Virus record (IMG/VR): IMGVR_UViG_3300015206_000009
Coordinates: 1-30,134 of that record
Strand: one strand, 5' to 3'
DNA length: 30,134 nt
Origin: a virus
Part shown: positions 6,961-13,957 of the stretch, piece after piece
Layout: the number at the start of each line of letters is the position of its first letter
Position numbering within the stretch: the first letter of the stretch is position 1
Notes under the pieces: model-generated
The model's database searches: none
What the model saw: the letters and a program-made list of their open reading frames with translations, nothing else
Told to the model about the DNA's origin: nothing
Program-made: the position numbers and the translations under genes

Positions 6961-7762
6961 ACTCGTCACGGTTCGCCCGGTGCACGCGAATAGCGGCGTC
7001 CGCGAATGGTACGCCGCGCAGCTAATTGCACTCGTGGACGAGATGCACGACGACGTATCGACGGCCGTCCTAGAGACGTACGCGCCTCACGCGCCGAGCG
7101 AGCTTGCCCACGATGCCCCGCGCAAGCGACCTGAGACGATGCTCAAGCGGGCGCTCAAGAAATGGGGCGACATGTGGACGCGCAAACTCGACGGGCTGTC
7201 GCTCGACCTGTCGCGCAAGTTCGCCCGTAAAAACTTCACTGTAACGCAAACGGCCATGAAGGCCGCGTTTCGTGAGGCGGGGTTTACCGTCGCGTTCAAG
7301 CCGAGCCCGGCGAGCGTCACGGCGTACCAGGCCGTAGCGGCCGAGCAAGTCAACCTGATTAAGTCGATCCCGGCGCAGTATCTTAAGTCGGTGCAATCGA
7401 GCGTATGGACTTCGGTGATGAAGGGCGGCGACCTGCACTCGCTGTCGCAGGACCTCGCGAAGAATTACGATGTCACGAAGAAGCGTGCCGCACTGATTGC
7501 AAGGGATCAGAACAACAAAGCGACCGGCGTAATCGAAAAAGTGCGCCAGATGGAGCTAGGGATCACGGACGCTTTTTGGCAACATAGCCACGGGGGAAAA
7601 GTTCCGAGGCCCACGCATCTCGCCGCGGACGGTCGCCGGTATAAAATCGCGCTCGGCATGTGGGATCCGGACGCGAACGGAAAGGGTAAAGGCGCGTTCG
7701 TGCAGCCGGGGTTCCTTATAAATTGTCGCTGTACGAACCGACCGATTTTGCCATTTTTATAG
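6932..7762 (+). CDS. Head morphogenesis protein, Mu gpF / SPP1 gp7 family
   Basis: 276 residues from GTG 6932, chosen because GAGG (6921-6924) is suitably spaced; the frame can be extended to TTG 6920. The C-terminal third is characteristic of the SPP1 gp7/Mu gpF minor head family: LIARDQNNKATGVIEKVRQ, AFWQHSHGGKVPRPTHLA, and a final PGFLINCRCTNRPIL with the conserved Cys pair. These proteins attach to the portal and help early prohead assembly or DNA ejection. The N-terminal part is basic and helical. It overlaps the preceding gene and is followed by a 45-residue ORF. Confidence 0.9.
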   Translation: MRVAVPRSRKLVTVRPVHANSGVREWYAAQLIALVDEMHDDVSTAVLETYAPHAPSELAHDAPRKRPETMLKRALKKWGDMWTRKLDGLSLDLSRKFARKNFTVTQTAMKAAFREAGFTVAFKPSPASVTAYQAVAAEQVNLIKSIPAQYLKSVQSSVWTSVMKGGDLHSLSQDLAKNYDVTKKRAALIARDQNNKATGVIEKVRQMELGITDAFWQHSHGGKVPRPTHLAADGRRYKIALGMWDPDANGKGKGAFVQPGFLINCRCTNRPILPFL

Positions 7763-7775
7763 GAGATTGCGACAC

Positions 7776-7913
7776 ATGGAAACTTCACTTAGCGTAAGCG
7801 ATTGGCTGGACGTATTAAAGTCTCAGTGCCGCTGGCAACTGTACGTCGAGACATTGGCGGCGATGCGAGACGCAGTTGATAAAATGGACGATGAGAGAGC
7901 TTGTAAGTTATGA
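7776..7913 (+). CDS. Small acidic hypothetical protein (45 aa)
   Basis: ATG 7776 follows a good Shine-Dalgarno, AGGAG (7761-7765), which overlaps the stop of the head gene. The product starts METSLSVSDWLDVLKSQC and ends in DKMDDERACKL. It is compact and amphipathic, without a known domain. The strong ribosome binding site supports it. A 13-codon frame (7910-7951) overlaps its stop through ATGA and is probably not meaningful. Confidence 0.5.
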   Translation: METSLSVSDWLDVLKSQCRWQLYVETLAAMRDAVDKMDDERACKL

Positions 7914-7962
7914 ATTGGATGGCCGCGATTGACGCCCTATTGAAACCGTGACGCACGTCCCG

Positions 7963-7990
7963 TTGACCGCGCGGTCAGTTTGAGTATAAT
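7963..7990 (+). promoter_or_regulatory. Strong sigma-70 promoter with 14-bp palindromic operator in the -35
   Basis: TTGACC (7963-7968), a 16-bp spacer and a perfect TATAAT (7985-7990). The perfect palindrome TGACCGCGCGGTCA (7964-7977) covers the -35 and the start of the spacer, so a protein bound there would block RNA polymerase. It lies directly upstream of the helix-turn-helix gene, which suggests autoregulation. The predicted transcription start falls near an in-frame ATG at 7998. Confidence 0.8.
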
Positions 7991-8036
7991 GCGGGGTATG
8001 GACACTATATACCTAGAACCGAGTGAGGATTTCCTA

Positions 8037-8927
8037 ATGTCAAACGATGTAGTTTTTAAAGCACCCAAGTTCCTACCGATGCCCGGCGAGTTAACACCCG
8101 AGGCGACGCGTGAGGCGTTGCTACCCGCGAAGATTAACGCGATGAGTCGCGCTATCGCAGCGGCGCAGTCATTGCCGGAACTGATGAATTACAAAAAGCC
8201 TATCGACGGGCTGGCGGCGGCAGCTAAAACGCTCAAGGAATTCCCCGAGTATGCACGGTCGATGAAACGTGTACAAAAGGAAACGCTCGAAAGAATGGGA
8301 CAATTGCTGTTAGCATATAAATCAGCTTGGAGTACCGGGATCGCTAACCTTTTGCCTCCTAAACTTACGCAAGAACAAGCTATTGAAGCTCGCAGGCGCC
8401 ACGCGGCAGGGGAGACCGCTGCGTCGATTGCAAATTTTTTTGGCGTCTCCGGGGACGTAATACGTCGTGTGATCAGACACCCGAATTATGGAAAAGTGGG
8501 AAGACAGGCTGAGGCGTCAGAACGTACGCAGGCTGCTAAGGCGGCAGGTATACCCGTTGAGACCGCGACGCATGCGGTTCGATTCGCGTCGGCGCCTAAA
8601 CCTCTCAGGGAGAAGATTATCGCGAACGACCGCATATCTAGTTCTATCAACATAATGGCGTCGTTCACTCCTAAATTGGGTAAAAACGGTGGCGGCAATA
8701 AGCACAGTGATGCAGCGGCCATACTTTTTCATGGTGTAGATAGAAGCGCTCCAAGTTTCTCAGGTCGTGCCGGTAGGAATGGGCTAACCCACATTTCAGC
8801 GTGCGTAAGAGCCTTAAATATTTCCGTTATCTCTCAACTCACGACGGAGGAAAAGCAACGCGCCAAAAAACTCATAGTAGAGATGCAAGAAATTCTCGAC
8901 GAAATGGATAGGAGATTAGGACTATGA
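8037..8927 (+). CDS. Helix-turn-helix DNA-binding protein, likely regulator
   Basis: 296 residues from ATG 8037, chosen for the GTGAGGA Shine-Dalgarno at about 8022-8028; the frame also offers ATG 7998 next to the predicted transcription start. The N-terminal half has KPIDGLAAAAKTLKEFPEYA and RVQKETLERMGQLLLAYK, a helical pattern seen in phage and ParB-associated proteins. At about residues 112-150 lies a resolvase/homeodomain-like helix-turn-helix, EQAIEARRRHAAGE then TAASIANFFGVSGDVIRRVI. The C-terminus ends in a charged helix (KKLIVEMQEILDEMDRRL) that could dimerise. It interrupts an otherwise structural run and has its own palindrome-bearing promoter, like a moron gene. Its sequence looks locally more AT-rich than the flanking head genes. 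Its targets are unknown. Confidence 0.75.
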   Translation: MSNDVVFKAPKFLPMPGELTPEATREALLPAKINAMSRAIAAAQSLPELMNYKKPIDGLAAAAKTLKEFPEYARSMKRVQKETLERMGQLLLAYKSAWSTGIANLLPPKLTQEQAIEARRRHAAGETAASIANFFGVSGDVIRRVIRHPNYGKVGRQAEASERTQAAKAAGIPVETATHAVRFASAPKPLREKIIANDRISSSINIMASFTPKLGKNGGGNKHSDAAAILFHGVDRSAPSFSGRAGRNGLTHISACVRALNISVISQLTTEEKQRAKKLIVEMQEILDEMDRRLGL

Positions 8928-9019
8928 GCGTATTCTCAGACGACGAGCAGGGCGCCGCCTCGGCTGATTTGCGTCGTGCTAGTCCCGGGCGGTACTATGC
9001 CCAGGATGCACGACCTTGA
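8924..9019 (+). CDS. Tiny ORF between regulator and protease
   Basis: 31 residues (MSVFSDDEQGAASADLRR...). The ATG overlaps the stop of the preceding gene (ATGA, 8924-8927) and sits behind GGAG (about 8911-8914). Its end overlaps the start of the DUF2213 gene, so translation through it could couple the two. No domain is seen. It may be only a coupling leader. Confidence 0.35.
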   Translation: MSVFSDDEQGAASADLRRASPGRYYAQDARP

Positions 9020-9875
9020 CATTACCTTTGAACCTGAAACCGACTCGGACATAACTCTCGAACCGGACGCCGCTGACGCGCGCCTAATGGCGTTCGATCG
9101 ATCGATGCGTACCGAGACGGTCGACGGCCGCCTACTTGTCGAGGGCTGCAACCTCACCAAAGCGAACGTTTGCCCGTACCTCGGGCGCGAGATTCCGCGG
9201 GCCGCCGAGCTTGGGCTCGATCCCGATAAAATCTACATGCTGTACCGCGATCCGGCGGAAATTGAAGCAGCGGCGCATACTTACGAACGAGTGCCGCTCA
9301 TGATGCAGCACATAGCGTCCACGGCGGACAGCCCGCAAAAGTTCTGCATCGTGGGCACCGTGTCAAACGTGCGTTTCCGGCACCCTTTCCTTGTGGGCGA
9401 TCTCACCATATGGGACGCCGAAGGAATACGCGCCGTCGAGTCGGGCGCGCAGCGGGAGCTATCTTGCGGCTATCGATACTCGGTCGATATGACATCAGGT
9501 GAGGCGGACGGCGTGAAATACGACGGTGTTATGCGCGGTCTGGTTTGCAATCACATCGCCCTAGTCGATCAAGGCCGCGCCGGGCCGGATGTGTTCGTGA
9601 ACGATTCAAAATTTACTGAGTCCGATCATCCTCGCGATATTGCGGGCCAGTTCACAGAATCGGGCGGCGAATCGGGGCAGAATAAACCCATGAAACAAGT
9701 CCCCCGCAAATACCCGTCATATACCCTCGCCGACTTGGAAAAGGCTGTAGCCGAAGGGCGCGGCAATCCGACAATGGTCGAGGAAATCGCAAACCGAAAA
9801 TCAGGCGCGAGTCAGCATAAAGTGACCCCGCAAATCCTCGGCGGTCAAGTGCAGGTAAAATTGGGGCGTATGTAG
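8997..9875 (+). CDS. DUF2213 protein, putative prohead protease
   Basis: 292 residues from ATG 8997; alternatives are GTG 8976 and ATG 9006, none with a strong Shine-Dalgarno. The core shows DUF2213 signatures: GRLLVEGCNLTKANVCPYLG, GLDPDKIYMLYRDPAEI, PLMMQHIAS, RELSCGYRYSVDMT and CNHIALVDQGRAGPDV. The family is thought to supply the maturation protease of the head, with His in the QHI motif and Ser in LSCGY as candidate catalytic residues by analogy with HK97/herpesvirus proteases. After about residue 204 comes HPRDIAGQFTESGG, the linker motif also found in the portal, then a basic tail. In many phages DUF2213 is fused to a C-terminal scaffold domain; here that domain appears as a separate gene at 10228. 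Confidence 0.85.
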   Translation: MPRMHDLDITFEPETDSDITLEPDAADARLMAFDRSMRTETVDGRLLVEGCNLTKANVCPYLGREIPRAAELGLDPDKIYMLYRDPAEIEAAAHTYERVPLMMQHIASTADSPQKFCIVGTVSNVRFRHPFLVGDLTIWDAEGIRAVESGAQRELSCGYRYSVDMTSGEADGVKYDGVMRGLVCNHIALVDQGRAGPDVFVNDSKFTESDHPRDIAGQFTESGGESGQNKPMKQVPRKYPSYTLADLEKAVAEGRGNPTMVEEIANRKSGASQHKVTPQILGGQVQVKLGRM

Positions 9876-9879
9876 CCCC
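9863..9879 (+). other. Short stem-loop at the end of the protease gene
   Basis: GGGGC (9863-9867) pairs with GCCCC (9875-9879) across a seven-base loop that includes the stop region of the protease gene. No T-run follows, so it is not a standard terminator. It may modulate translation of the GTG-started ORF at 9881. Confidence 0.3.
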
Positions 9880-9880
9880 C

Positions 9881-10129
9881 GTGGAGAACTTCAACTCCAC
9901 GCAAACGCCCGACCCGCGTCCCGGCAATTATTACGTTACCGCGCGTAAAGGCGAGTTTTACGTGTTGCTGCGTGGGCCATTCCCGGCGCACGCCGATGCG
10001 CTCGCGGCGGTACGCGAGACAATGCTCAAGGCTTGCGATCTCGACCCGCGCGGACACTGGTACGAATACGGCACGGCGCGCATGAACGAGTACCAGCCCG
10101 ACATAGGAAAGCTAAACTCGTATTTCTAG
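9881..10129 (+). CDS. Conserved small hypothetical protein
   Basis: 82 residues from GTG 9881, with no clear Shine-Dalgarno. The sequence includes NYYVTARKGEFYVLLRGPF, AHADALAAVRETMLKACDL and HWYEYGTARMN. It resembles a conserved small family in phages and plasmids of proteobacteria in which a YYV...LLGPF strand precedes an AHADALAAV helix; function is unknown. It sits between the protease and scaffold genes and is followed by the first sigma-54-like promoter. Confidence 0.7.
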   Translation: MENFNSTQTPDPRPGNYYVTARKGEFYVLLRGPFPAHADALAAVRETMLKACDLDPRGHWYEYGTARMNEYQPDIGKLNSYF

Positions 10130-10137
10130 CCGCACCG

Positions 10138-10155
10138 CGTGCCTTATATGGCACG
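10138..10155. other. Inverted repeat CGTGCC-N6-GGCACG covering the -24 element
   Basis: CGTGCC (10138-10143) and GGCACG (10150-10155) are perfect complements around TTATAT. The right arm is the -24 half of the sigma-54-like promoter. It could be a hairpin ending upstream transcription or a protein site that competes with sigma-54. A shorter TGCCTTGGCA inverted repeat overlaps the second such promoter at 16111-16120. Confidence 0.4.
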
Positions 10156-10165
10156 GGAGTTGCAT
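10149..10165 (+). promoter_or_regulatory. Sigma-54 (RpoN) promoter before scaffold and capsid genes
   Basis: TGGCACG (10149-10155), GGAG, TTGCAT (10160-10165) matches the known RpoN -24/-12 consensus TGGCACG-N4-TTGCW with invariant GG and GC at correct spacing. The expected start is near 10174, about 50 bases before the scaffold ATG. It lies in one of the few intergenic gaps. Confidence 0.75.
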
Positions 10166-10197
10166 AGCCTCGCGGAACTAGATAGTATTGCCGGAAC

Positions 10198-10213
10198 TGT
10201 GACGCGCGTCACA
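10198..10213. promoter_or_regulatory. Perfect 16-bp palindrome TGTGACGCGCGTCACA
   Basis: TGTGA-N6-TCACA, symmetrical across all 16 bases, lies between the sigma-54-like promoter and the scaffold start. Compare 640-655 and 16139-16154. It could be a CRP/FNR-like operator, a phage regulator site, or an RNA hairpin at the ribosome binding site. Confidence 0.55.
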
Positions 10214-10227
10214 CTCCGAGTACCAAT

Positions 10228-10917
10228 ATGAAAATTTCCGCCCTCGTCGCCTCCCTCGCTCCGTTCATGGCAAAAGATGCCAAGATGGAAGACGTACTGG
10301 CCGCCGTGAACGTATCGCTTGCCGCTGACAAGAAAGCGCGCGACGAAGCGAACGGCGCCGCCGAGGACAAAGCGGCGATGGACAAAGCCGCCAAGGACGC
10401 GGGCTACGAAGACGCGGAAGACAAGGCTGCGTGCGACAAGGCGGCCAAGGACGCAGGCTGCGACCCCAAGGATATGGTAAAGGGCAAGGACGGCAATTGG
10501 GGTTTAGGCTCCAAGGACGGCCTGCACCAGAACGCCAAGGATCAAAGCGGCGAGCTCGACGACGATATCGACGCCAGCGACGCAACTCCCGGCAAGCCCG
10601 TCGACGGCACTGCCGCCGCGCTGGACGCCGCTGTGAAATTGGCTGTTGACGCGGCCATTACCGCCGAGCGCGCCCTTGCGGCCGCCCGAGAGGAAGTCAA
10701 GCCGCTACTCGGCAACGTGACCACATTCGACAGTGCGGACGCCGTGTACGGTGCCGCGCTCGATCATCTGAAAATCGACCATAAGGGCGTCCACGCTTCG
10801 GCGTTGCGCTCGATCTACCAGGCGGCCACGAAGCAAGCCCCGGCCCTCGCCGCGGACGCGAAGTCCGTCAAGACTATGGACGAAGCATTCCCCCATCTTA
10901 ACCGGCTCCGTCGGTAA
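10228..10917 (+). CDS. Scaffold-like protein (homologous to the C-terminal part of DUF2213 fusion proteins)
   Basis: 229 residues, acidic and very rich in Ala, Lys and Asp, as expected for an internal scaffold that is removed during maturation. The N-terminus (LVASLAPFMAKDAKMEDVLAA) and C-terminus (EVKPLLGNVTTFDSADAVYG, GVHASALRSIYQAATKQ) look like the region after the protease domain in longer DUF2213 proteins of other phages. The middle has two similar copies of DKAAxDKAAKDAG (about residues 51-80) and then a PKDMVKGKDGNWGLGSKDG segment. There is no strong Shine-Dalgarno; a perfect palindrome ends 14 bases before the ATG. It is the first gene after the sigma-54-like promoter, followed by cement and capsid genes. 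Confidence 0.75.
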   Translation: MKISALVASLAPFMAKDAKMEDVLAAVNVSLAADKKARDEANGAAEDKAAMDKAAKDAGYEDAEDKAACDKAAKDAGCDPKDMVKGKDGNWGLGSKDGLHQNAKDQSGELDDDIDASDATPGKPVDGTAAALDAAVKLAVDAAITAERALAAAREEVKPLLGNVTTFDSADAVYGAALDHLKIDHKGVHASALRSIYQAATKQAPALAADAKSVKTMDEAFPHLNRLRR

Positions 10918-10951
10918 TTCCCCGCGCCAGTAACGCAAGAGACAAGCACAA

Positions 10952-11866
10952 ATGAGCAATTTTCCGAACGTCGTCAACCTGAACCAAGCCCCGGCCGTCG
11001 CTGGCGACTTTGCGTCACAGAATCCCCGCGCGTCTTTGCTTGCCGGTGAAGGGAAGATCGTCGCCCCCGCCAGCGGCATTATCGTGGGCAATTTCGCATT
11101 CTTGCAGCGCGTGGGCGTCGCAGGTAACGAAGTCGACACCCTCTCGCAGTCTTTCACGTCCGGCGCCGAAGTCGGCTTCGTGGCACGTGAGGAGCAGGCC
11201 CTCATTACCGCGTACCTCGCTGGCAATTCGACGGTCATTCCCCAAGGTTTCATGGTTACCCCGTACTCGCGCGGCGATTTCTACGCCCGCTTTGCAGGCG
11301 GCGCGACCCCTGGCGCGGCAGTGTTCGCGGACGAAACGACCGGCGCGGCTCAGTCGGGCAGCGGCACGACTAGTTTCACCGGCTCGGTAGGCTTCACCGG
11401 TACCGCCTCTCTCGGAACCGTGGCGGGACAAGCGCAGTTGACGATCGCCACGATCACGGGTGGCAGCCTCTTGACGATCGGCGATACAGTGACTGGCACG
11501 GGCATTTCGGCCGGGACCACGGTCACCGGACTTGTCAGCGGCACGGCAAGCACTGTCGGCGCGGTTTACAGCCTCTCCGCGGCGGTTACGACCGAAGCGG
11601 CCGAAGCGGTCACCTCGACCAGCACCACGTTGAACGTGACTGCGGTCAGCGCGGGCGAAATCAACGTCGGCGACATCTTGAGCAACGGCTCGGTCATTGC
11701 CGCCCTCGGTACGGGCGTCGGCCTGGTCGGGACGTACATCCTCGCCGCGCCGATCAATCTCGCCTCGGGCACCCTGACGGTTCCCGCTGGCGTCATCGCG
11801 ACGCAGTTCACCGTTGCGAGCTTCGCGAACCCCGGCGAAATCGCCAAAATTACGGCCTGGTACTAA
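10952..11866 (+). CDS. Capsid cement/decoration protein with inserted beta-rich repeats
   Basis: 304 residues. Residues 1-145 (NQAPAVAGDFASQNPRASLL, VGFVAREEQALITAYLAG, MVTPYSRGDFYARF) match the structural cement (Gp24-like) proteins that trim the capsid surface, as does the end (ATQFTVASFANPGEIAKI). Between them, about 146-280, is an insertion of two Gly/Thr-rich beta modules; the first carries TGTGISAGTTVTGLVSGT and the second NVGDILSNGSVIA followed by GTYILA. A related module is inserted in the baseplate J protein (24574-24789). Such Ig-like insertions on capsid proteins are commonly thought to be surface-exposed and to bind polysaccharides; that role is inferred. It lies immediately before the major capsid gene. 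Confidence 0.8.
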   Translation: MSNFPNVVNLNQAPAVAGDFASQNPRASLLAGEGKIVAPASGIIVGNFAFLQRVGVAGNEVDTLSQSFTSGAEVGFVAREEQALITAYLAGNSTVIPQGFMVTPYSRGDFYARFAGGATPGAAVFADETTGAAQSGSGTTSFTGSVGFTGTASLGTVAGQAQLTIATITGGSLLTIGDTVTGTGISAGTTVTGLVSGTASTVGAVYSLSAAVTTEAAEAVTSTSTTLNVTAVSAGEINVGDILSNGSVIAALGTGVGLVGTYILAAPINLASGTLTVPAGVIATQFTVASFANPGEIAKITAWY

Positions 11867-11920
11867 CCGGTAGCCGTGATACAGAATTGAGTCCATAGGA
11901 ACCATTCGAGACAACCCATT

Positions 11921-12946
11921 ATGAAAATCGCATTAGACCAAGCCCGCCTCGCCGAACAGTACGGCATCGTGTACATGCCCGGGCTTGACGCCAGGGGACC
12001 TTTGGACCTGAAATTCATGGACACCGAAATGTCCATGGATGCGCAGCCTCAGCTTGTGACCGCCGCAAACGCGGGCATCCTGAGCTTGTTCACGACCTAC
12101 GTCGACCCGAAATTGATCACCGTGCAAGTCGCGCCGACCAAGGCCGCCGAACTGTACGGCGAGACAAAGTATGGCGATTGGGTCACGGACACCGCGGCAT
12201 TCCCCGTGGTCGAGCGTACCGGCACGACGACCGCGTATGGCGACTACAACGAAGGCGGCGTGTCAGGGTTCAACGTGATCTGGCCGCAGCGTCAGAGTTT
12301 CCATTACCAGATTTTCACTCGATGGGGCGAGCGTGAATTGGCGCGCGCCGCGAAGGCCCGCATTGATTGGGCGAATGGCGTGAACATGGGCGCAGCCCTC
12401 GCCATGCGCAAATTCGAGAACCTGTCGTACCTGTTCGGTATCGCAGGCTTGCAGAACTTCGGCGGTATCAATGACCCGCAGTTGCCCCCGGCGCTGGCCG
12501 TCACTCAGTCGTGGCTGACCGCGACCGACCCGACGATCATCTACGGCGATGTCCTACGCATGGTGCAGCAAGCCGTTGTGCAGTCTCAGGGTTTGCTCAA
12601 TGCGGACAGTGCGTTCACCTTGGGAATCAGCCCGGGTAACGCGATGAATTTCGGCAAGACGAACTCGTTCGGCCTTACCGTGTATTTCATGATCAAGGAA
12701 AACTTCAGGAACCTGAAGATTGTCACGATTCCTGAGTTCTCCACGGCGTCGGCGTCGGGCACTGAGTTGATTCAGTTGATTCCGGCGGAAGTCGAAGGCA
12801 CTCCGGTCGTCTCGAGCGCGTTCACTGAGAAGCAGCGCGCGCACGCGATGATCACCTTGGACAGTTCGTGGCGCCAGAAAAAGTCCTCGGGGACTTGGGG
12901 TACCATTTACTACCAGCCCGCATACGTCGTCTCGATGCACTTCTAA
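11921..12946 (+). CDS. Major capsid protein (DUF2184 family)
   Basis: 341 residues. The sequence follows the DUF2184 major capsid pattern: an N-terminal arm, AANAGILSLFTTYVDPKLI, PTKAAELYGETKYGDWVT, NEGGVSGFNVIWPQRQSFHY, a long helix ELARAAKARIDWANGVNMG, and C-terminal KQRAHAMITLDSSWRQKK. These proteins adopt the HK97 fold and build the icosahedral shell. Its place directly after scaffold and cement genes agrees. No N-terminal delta domain is obvious beyond about 50 residues. Expected to be the most abundant head product and within reach of the sigma-54-like promoter at 10149. Confidence 0.93.
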   Translation: MKIALDQARLAEQYGIVYMPGLDARGPLDLKFMDTEMSMDAQPQLVTAANAGILSLFTTYVDPKLITVQVAPTKAAELYGETKYGDWVTDTAAFPVVERTGTTTAYGDYNEGGVSGFNVIWPQRQSFHYQIFTRWGERELARAAKARIDWANGVNMGAALAMRKFENLSYLFGIAGLQNFGGINDPQLPPALAVTQSWLTATDPTIIYGDVLRMVQQAVVQSQGLLNADSAFTLGISPGNAMNFGKTNSFGLTVYFMIKENFRNLKIVTIPEFSTASASGTELIQLIPAEVEGTPVVSSAFTEKQRAHAMITLDSSWRQKKSSGTWGTIYYQPAYVVSMHF

Positions 12947-12958
12947 GGAATCGCTCGA

Positions 12959-13465
12959 ATGAGTGCATTCACACGAGGCGCCCACGAGGGCGCCTTCGCG
13001 TATGGGACGCCGCACTACTGGGAAGTCGGCGGGCCGCCCTACCCGTCGATTGACGCCATGTTGCAAGCCGGTACGATGCCTGGACAATCGGGAATCGCGG
13101 CCGGTCGCTTCGGATGGGCGAATCCGTCCACGGGTATCGTTGTGAATACCCGTGTAACCGCGCACGATCAGATAGGCGTGGTCATCCCGCGCCGGGTGAA
13201 CTGGGAAGCGGCCTACGTCTCGTGCGGCACGCGGTACATACGTACGGGCTACGGCGTGACGGTTCATACGGCAGGCGCGTTTTGGTTGCGCTTCCCGGCA
13301 GGCGCTTTCCGCGGCGACCCCGTTTATGCTAATCTGATCGATGGTACGGCAGTCTCGAACGTCGGGACTGCAAACACCGAATTGACCAAGTTTTTTGTAA
13401 CGCGCGGGTGTAACCCCGGCGACCTCGCGCAAGTCTCTAGCTTTGCCGGATTCACCACGTCTTGA
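12959..13465 (+). CDS. Putative structural protein after the capsid gene
   Basis: 168 residues, ATG 12959 with AAGGA just upstream. The composition is rich in Gly, aromatic residues and beta-strand patterns (GTPHYWEVGGPPYPSIDAML, NTRVTAHDQIGVVIPRRVN, AGAFWLRFPAGAFRGDPVY). It resembles conserved virion proteins encoded next to DUF2184 capsids, possibly a decoration or minor head protein, but I cannot name the family with certainty. No signal peptide or membrane segment is present. Confidence 0.7.
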   Translation: MSAFTRGAHEGAFAYGTPHYWEVGGPPYPSIDAMLQAGTMPGQSGIAAGRFGWANPSTGIVVNTRVTAHDQIGVVIPRRVNWEAAYVSCGTRYIRTGYGVTVHTAGAFWLRFPAGAFRGDPVYANLIDGTAVSNVGTANTELTKFFVTRGCNPGDLAQVSSFAGFTTS

Positions 13466-13484
13466 TAGTAAAGGAAACACTCAA

Positions 13485-13943
13485 ATGACTACTGGAATTT
13501 TAAACGCGAAACACTCAGGCTCGGCCACGTGCGCCGTCCTCTGCAAACTCTCGAACGGCCTGATTCTCGAAAGCGGCTATTCGTTAACCGCAGGTGGCGT
13601 GTCGCGCTCGGCCGAATATCGGCGCGTGACCCTCGCGGGCGCGAACCTCGTCACGATGCAGCACGCGGAGCAGAACCCCGGCGCCCCGATCGTGTCGACG
13701 CCGTTCCTGCGCGCGGGTATCACCGTGAACGTGGAAGAGGCGTTCGTGGATAAATGGATCAAGGACCACGCGGACAGCAATATCGTTCGCAACAAACTCG
13801 TCATCAAGTGCAAGAATCTGGCCGAAGCGCAAGGCATGGCCGACGCGGATCACCAGCGTAAAACCGGCTGGGAAGCCCGTTCGCCGAACGAAATGAGCGC
13901 CGGCAAGCACGCGATTACGAAGCTCGAACGCGAAGACGCATAA
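13485..13943 (+). CDS. Conserved phage hypothetical protein of the head/connector block
   Basis: 152 residues, starting at ATG 13485 behind AAAGGA (13471-13476); the frame is open further upstream but overlaps the previous gene. It contains TCAVLCKLSNGLILESG, then TVNVEEAFVDKWIKDHADS, a pattern I associate with a small conserved family encoded beside capsid genes (CKLPNGLIL ... FFDAWL). A Lys/Glu-rich C-terminus follows. Its role is probably structural or in assembly; not known. Confidence 0.75.
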   Translation: MTTGILNAKHSGSATCAVLCKLSNGLILESGYSLTAGGVSRSAEYRRVTLAGANLVTMQHAEQNPGAPIVSTPFLRAGITVNVEEAFVDKWIKDHADSNIVRNKLVIKCKNLAEAQGMADADHQRKTGWEARSPNEMSAGKHAITKLEREDA

Positions 13944-13957
13944 AAGGCTGACAGAAT

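Noticed and set aside
7948-7961. Degenerate GTGACGCACGTCCC resembling the CRP-like palindromes
   Set aside because: The right half-site is broken (TCCC rather than TCAC); too weak to list as a fourth site.
11015-11914. Antisense open frame opposite the cement protein (299 codons)
   Set aside because: Arg/Gly-rich shadow of a Gly/Thr-rich gene; no promoter or ribosome binding site.
12554-13480. Long antisense open frame across the capsid end and next gene (308 codons)
   Set aside because: Spans two well-supported forward genes, has no start signal and reads as Arg-rich noise.
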